Part shown: piece after piece, positions 60,001-64,000 of the stretch | Layout: every line of letters begins with the position of its first letter | Numbering within the stretch: position 1 is the stretch's first letter | From: Branchiostoma lanceolatum | Lineage: Eukaryota > Chordata > Leptocardii > Amphioxiformes > Branchiostomatidae | Assembly (NCBI RefSeq): GCF_035083965.1 | Contig: NC_089724.1 | Coordinates: 11,092,910 to 11,156,909 of the forward strand | Length of the DNA: 64,000 nucleotides | Reading direction: 5' to 3' | Program-made: the position numbers and the translations under genes | Notes under the pieces: model-generated | The model's database searches: none | Told to the model about the DNA's origin: nothing | What the model saw: only the letters and a program-made list of their open reading frames with translations

Positions 60001-62821
60001 ATCCTCCCAGACTTCCTTCACTCTCATTCTCTGTTTCTCCTGCTGAGTCAGCGGCTTGGGGGGAGGCATGGGTGTGAAGGGTCCGTCTCCCTGCCCAGGA
60101 GTCTTTGCTGCCTGCTGCTGTTTCTTCTGCTTCTCCCGCTGTCGTTCCTTGTTGCGGAGATGTTCCACTTCAGCACGGAGCTTGATGATGGTGTCAAGCG
60201 TGTCCCAGTCTTCCTCCTTCTGTGGTGAGAAAATGATGAGATTATTGATTTATTATGTACTATTTTTTACATCACTTCATGTCATCTTTCTATGAAATCA
60301 AAATTATGGTGATGACTTTCTATATATCAGCAGAAATACCATCAGATATTACCATGTGTCGTTAGTAATTCAGTAGTTTCATCAAGTTACAATGTTCAAG
60401 ATTACTACAGAATTATCCTATAATTCATATTCCATATTAGCTTTCCCATCCCCCATAATGCTACATCTTAAATGTAAGTCTGTCAGAAAGCATCCTCACC
60501 ACTGCCTTCATCTTTTGCTCTCTCAGGACCTCATCCTCTTCCTCTAGCACAGCCTCCTTTGTAGCATCAACCTGGAGAAAATCATATCATGTTTTTAATA
60601 TATTGCATCACAGTGGTGTAAGACATGTTTTATACATGTAATGGACTAACAATCTATGTAAAATATTGAAAACCAACACTTTGGTTACTGTAAATGCAGT
60701 TAAGTTTGCATGGTTTTTATTTCGCACTAAAGCGAAAATGGAGTGTTTGCAATGGTCTTAAGTTTGCGGCAGCGCTATAGTCACACACTGCTACAGTATT
60801 GGAAAAAATTACATAAAACCACCGCGAACATTACTGCATTTACAGTAATCAATTATAGGAATTGATATTGACACAATAGGGGAGCATCTCACCTCATTCT
60901 CAGTAGTATAGTTGGTGACAAGCGGTGTTTCCTTGAGAGGAGGGAGTGAGGACACAGGTTGGAGTGGATGAACGGTTGCCTTGAACCTGACTGAAGGCGT
61001 GTCCTTCTTCTTGTGCTCCCCATCCTCCAGCTTGTTCATCAGGGCCACATGTTCAAACAGGGCTGCCTCATGCTCAATCTGTAGATTGGGAGAAAAAAAG
61101 AGATTTCTTGTAAGTTCTCTCATAATCTCTTAAAAGAAGAGGTTTCTCCTTGGACACAGGTGCCCATTACAACATTGTCTAATAGAAAAGTGCTGCTTTT
61201 TAAAATGTGCTTACCTTTGCCAGACAACTTTTTAAACCTGAGCTTGGGTTCCATTTTGAAATGCTGTAAAGCCTTTTTAGTTGAAATGGAAATCTGCCTA
61301 ACCATGTTGTCCTTTCTTCAGCCATTCTGTTTGATGCTTTCAAGGAGGTTTTGAAATTTTGCTTTGATTGGAGTCATACATTAGCTTGGAGTCCAGACTT
61401 GTTAGCTTTGGTCTGCTCCCAACTTCGCCACCACGCTAGTCATACATGTTCTTCACCATTTGTATTGGCACAGTACATGTACAGCTACGTCGCTAACAAC
61501 CGGATAGTGTTAAGGCCTTACCTAAGGGTCCTTCAGTTTTCATGCACCAGATGTTACAGAACAGTTTGGGGGAGATTAGTAAAATGTTTTCTGAAATTCT
61601 TAGTGGCACAAACAGCTGGCAGCATAAACAACCTGGCCTAGCAGTTATTTCAGATTGCCATACTGTCATGAAGAATGTGTCACATGCACACATAGTCTTA
61701 GTGTCAGGGAATATTGACATCACCAAGACAAGTTTAGTACATGTACTGGAACTGTATGTTTTAAAAAAGAGCAAATGCTGCTGTTGTAGGCTTTGAACTG
61801 GACAAGGATACACTGTCAAACAAACACAGCTAGAGAAATTTATCCTCTGTTCTTGTGAGTAAAGATAAACATTAGATTGAAATGCGTACTCGGTTGCAAT
61901 ATTATGTTCTCCAATTTGGAACTTTGAAGTTCCAGTGGAGAAAAATCAATACATGTAGTTCTTCACACACTCTTTGTCCTGTGACTTTAAAATTACCCTT
62001 TAAGAGATCTTCAGGATTTACATGAATAAAGGGATATTGTATTTTGCCCTCAGACACACCTTGTTGACTACTCAATGAAAACGTATGAAGTGGACCAGAA
62101 TGATTTGAAGTCAACGGTTTAAAGTAACAAAGTTTCTTTTACTTGCAGTTGAACTCTTCATACTTTGTACATTTTTATCTGAAGTTGAAATATCGACCGC
62201 AATCAAAATAGATGTTTAAGTTGTCCTAACAACAACACAGAAAGTAGCTATGTAAAGCTGCACACAGTTAGTATGAACATAACTATTGTTGAATTATTAC
62301 AAGAGAATCTATTTAGACTGCTTTTGAAACAACACTTTTGGCCACAGAAATACATGAATTTTGGCATACTTTTAGTGAGAGCTACATTTTAATTTTCCTC
62401 AAGAAACTGAACAAAATTATCTGAGAAAGCAAGATTTTCCTGAGCACTCCTTTTAAACGTTTAGAAAAGAACTAACGTTATAAATCTGATCACTGGTGAG
62501 CCCAACCTGGTGTTATTGTCACATCATCACTGATCTACTTACATGCACAACATTGACAGCTCTGAACAAATAGAAATAAACTCACACAGCTACTAAAGGT
62601 AAATTCTGCAGATTTACAGCAAAAAGAGGATATGCCTTCCTCAAACAAATGACTGAACTACAACATAGATGGTTTGATTTCCATTTCCGATCGACAGTCT
62701 ATATAGTATTCCTTATTTAAAATAACAGTTTGAAGGTACAAAATACCTGCTTGTTAGTGGGTGGATCGACCAGGTTTGGGCAACTTAAAGGCCTCTTCTC
62801 TACAGGTGCTTCGAGAACCAT
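57058..62821 (-). CDS. Unidentified coiled-coil/disordered protein, 664 residues, ten exons
   Basis: Exons 62821-62747, 61078-60893, 60571-60500, 60219-59989, 59653-59504, 59362-59255, 59114-58971, 58704-58041, 57797-57724 and 57348-57058 (TAA) join in phase, mostly phase 0. It begins MVLEAPVEKRPLSCPNLVDP. Acidic then basic helices follow (VLEEEDEVLREQKMKAV; LRNKERQREKQKKQQQAAKT), probably coiled coil. Next is a conserved-looking block (ARRNRWRTSRLGAGHPADVL and MGRNMRAAQPKVGDYMRT). A long Pro/Ser/Arg/Gln-rich region and a short C-terminal helix (TNEQRDTLLQLIREEYGKLE) finish it. No membrane segment, signal peptide or enzyme domain. The style suggests a cytoskeletal or centrosomal protein; I do not recognise the family. 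Confidence 0.75.
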
Positions 62822-64000
62822 TTTCCTGCCTTAGAAAAGGATTCGGCGGATGTTTTAAGACATAACATTGGCTGATGTAAAGCGAGTACTGGTCTCCATT
62901 TTGTACTGTGTGCCTAAGTAGCTGTAAGTGTGACCGCCCATGCCCTGCGTGTCTCCAGGCAATCATAACAAAAGCACAACTCGCAGCAGGGACAGTGGGA
63001 CAAGGGTCATCTCATTCATATACAGGTGTGTATTTGTGTGTCAACAGTTATTGAACACAGCAAATACTGTATACCTACGACTAGTACAGCAACTTTGTAC
63101 AAATGCAAATGTTTTCTCATCTTTTCAAACCTTCTGAGGACATTTTTTTGCCTTGAAATCAAAATGAGTTTAAACATCTTCCTAAAGTGCACCCCTTAGC
63201 ACACTTGGTATAACCAGTCCCAAGGGATTACAATGGTGTGACAGGTTGACATCCTGGATTGTTCCATTGTTCAGTCAAATAGGTAGGAGGGTATAAGGTT
63301 GTTTTTCTGGCACATTAATTTCTTTACTATCTTAGAATGTTTTCACATTTAGCTTTCATGCACTTCTTTTATGGATTTAAGGTATGAAGGAAACTTGAAT
63401 TTAAGGTCTGGACATTCAAAATTTTGCTTTTTTTTCAATTTTGGTCACCTCTTTAAACAGATGGAACTTTCCCCTTGAGGGACAATATTTGCCATGGTTG
63501 TCACCTCAGAGACCCTCCTAGCTGAATCAATATTTTAAACCACTTGTCAATTGTCAACTCATACACAATAATCTTTATCCTATTATAGCGTGAGTCATTG
63601 TATAGAATAGACTGTGTATGGGGCATTTCAGTACACCTCTCACAGTATAAAATATGCTGTTTCTTAGACATTATGTCAGGTTTATCTCTCAAAACCATGA
63701 TGAAAGTGAATGCTTTTCTTTAAAAGAATAACTTGAGTTTAACAGAGACTTTTTCGACAAGCAAAAGCAGTGTGATATACCCTGACTGGATGGTTTTGTA
63801 AACTCCTATGAAGCCTTTCAATCTAGCGACTTAATCTTTTAGTCAACAGATGTCAAACGAATTATGAATGCACATCTATTTTATGTCTTTTGCATTGATG
63901 TTTTTAAGTGTCTTCTGATGTAGCTCATTGTTAAGTTTGATGAGGCATTATGGACTCTTGAAATATTAATGGTGGAGGTCAGGTTCTCTGTCATCTGTGC
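62822..64000. other. Upstream flank of the ten-exon gene
   Basis: Non-coding. A degenerate X-box-like GTCTCCAGGCAATC lies at about 62950. No other gene or repeat recognised to the window end. Confidence 0.35.

Noticed and set aside
1-64000. tRNA or rRNA genes
   Set aside because: No cloverleaf with A and B boxes and no rRNA-like stretch noticed by eye; a tRNA scan was not possible.

Overview
This is an animal nuclear genome window: multi-exon genes with GT/AG introns, AATAAA signals, many dispersed inverted-repeat elements and about 40% GC. The mix suggests a lancelet (Branchiostoma). It holds a KIAA1549 homologue and an LMF2 orthologue of chordate type, a shuffled CARD/TIR/Death/LRR immune-type gene, and many short fold-back elements ending in CTCCAAGCAGA. 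The species is inferred from gene style, not proven.

Layout. 1-10326 (+) is the 3' part (16 exons, 1817 residues in the window) of a KIAA1549-family membrane mucin. 12563-18782 (+) is a complete 15-exon LMF2 (662 residues). 19983-30403 (-) is a ten-exon gene joining CARD, TIR, Death, a helical/TRADD-N-like module, a second Death domain, a NACHT remnant without its nucleotide-binding part, and a long LRR array. That array contains almost four near-identical 645-bp tandem repeats. Two small frame lesions are visible in this gene. 33411-36610 (-) is a two-exon ankyrin-repeat protein (531 residues). 37901-40768 (-) is a seven-exon tetraspanin (304 residues). 41398-42119 is a decayed LINE 3' end. 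42439-43749 (-) encodes a 436-residue LRR protein. 47830-48367 (-) is a two-exon, 124-residue protein with a PNT/SAM domain and no ETS domain. 53600-53908 (-) holds two matching coding exons of an unidentified gene. 57058-62821 (-) is a complete ten-exon gene for an unrecognised 664-residue coiled-coil/disordered protein.

The accessory stretches (30.4-33.4, 34.7-36.3, 43.8-47.8 and 48.4-57 kb) are dominated by small inverted-repeat elements, a 127-bp minisatellite, LINE debris and microsatellites. There is no operon-like organisation, and neighbouring genes show no obvious shared pathway. All exon models come from reading splice sites and codon phase by eye. Exon joins that keep phase across many introns are the main support.

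Most interesting items: (1) the CARD-TIR-Death-Death-LRR gene, whose domain exons are all bounded by phase-1 introns and whose NACHT has lost its P-loop half; (2) its alternating LRR / non-LRR 215-residue repeat; (3) the stand-alone PNT protein, similar in layout to insect Mae/EDL; (4) an inverted-repeat element with a 9-bp target duplication, and other fold-back families.
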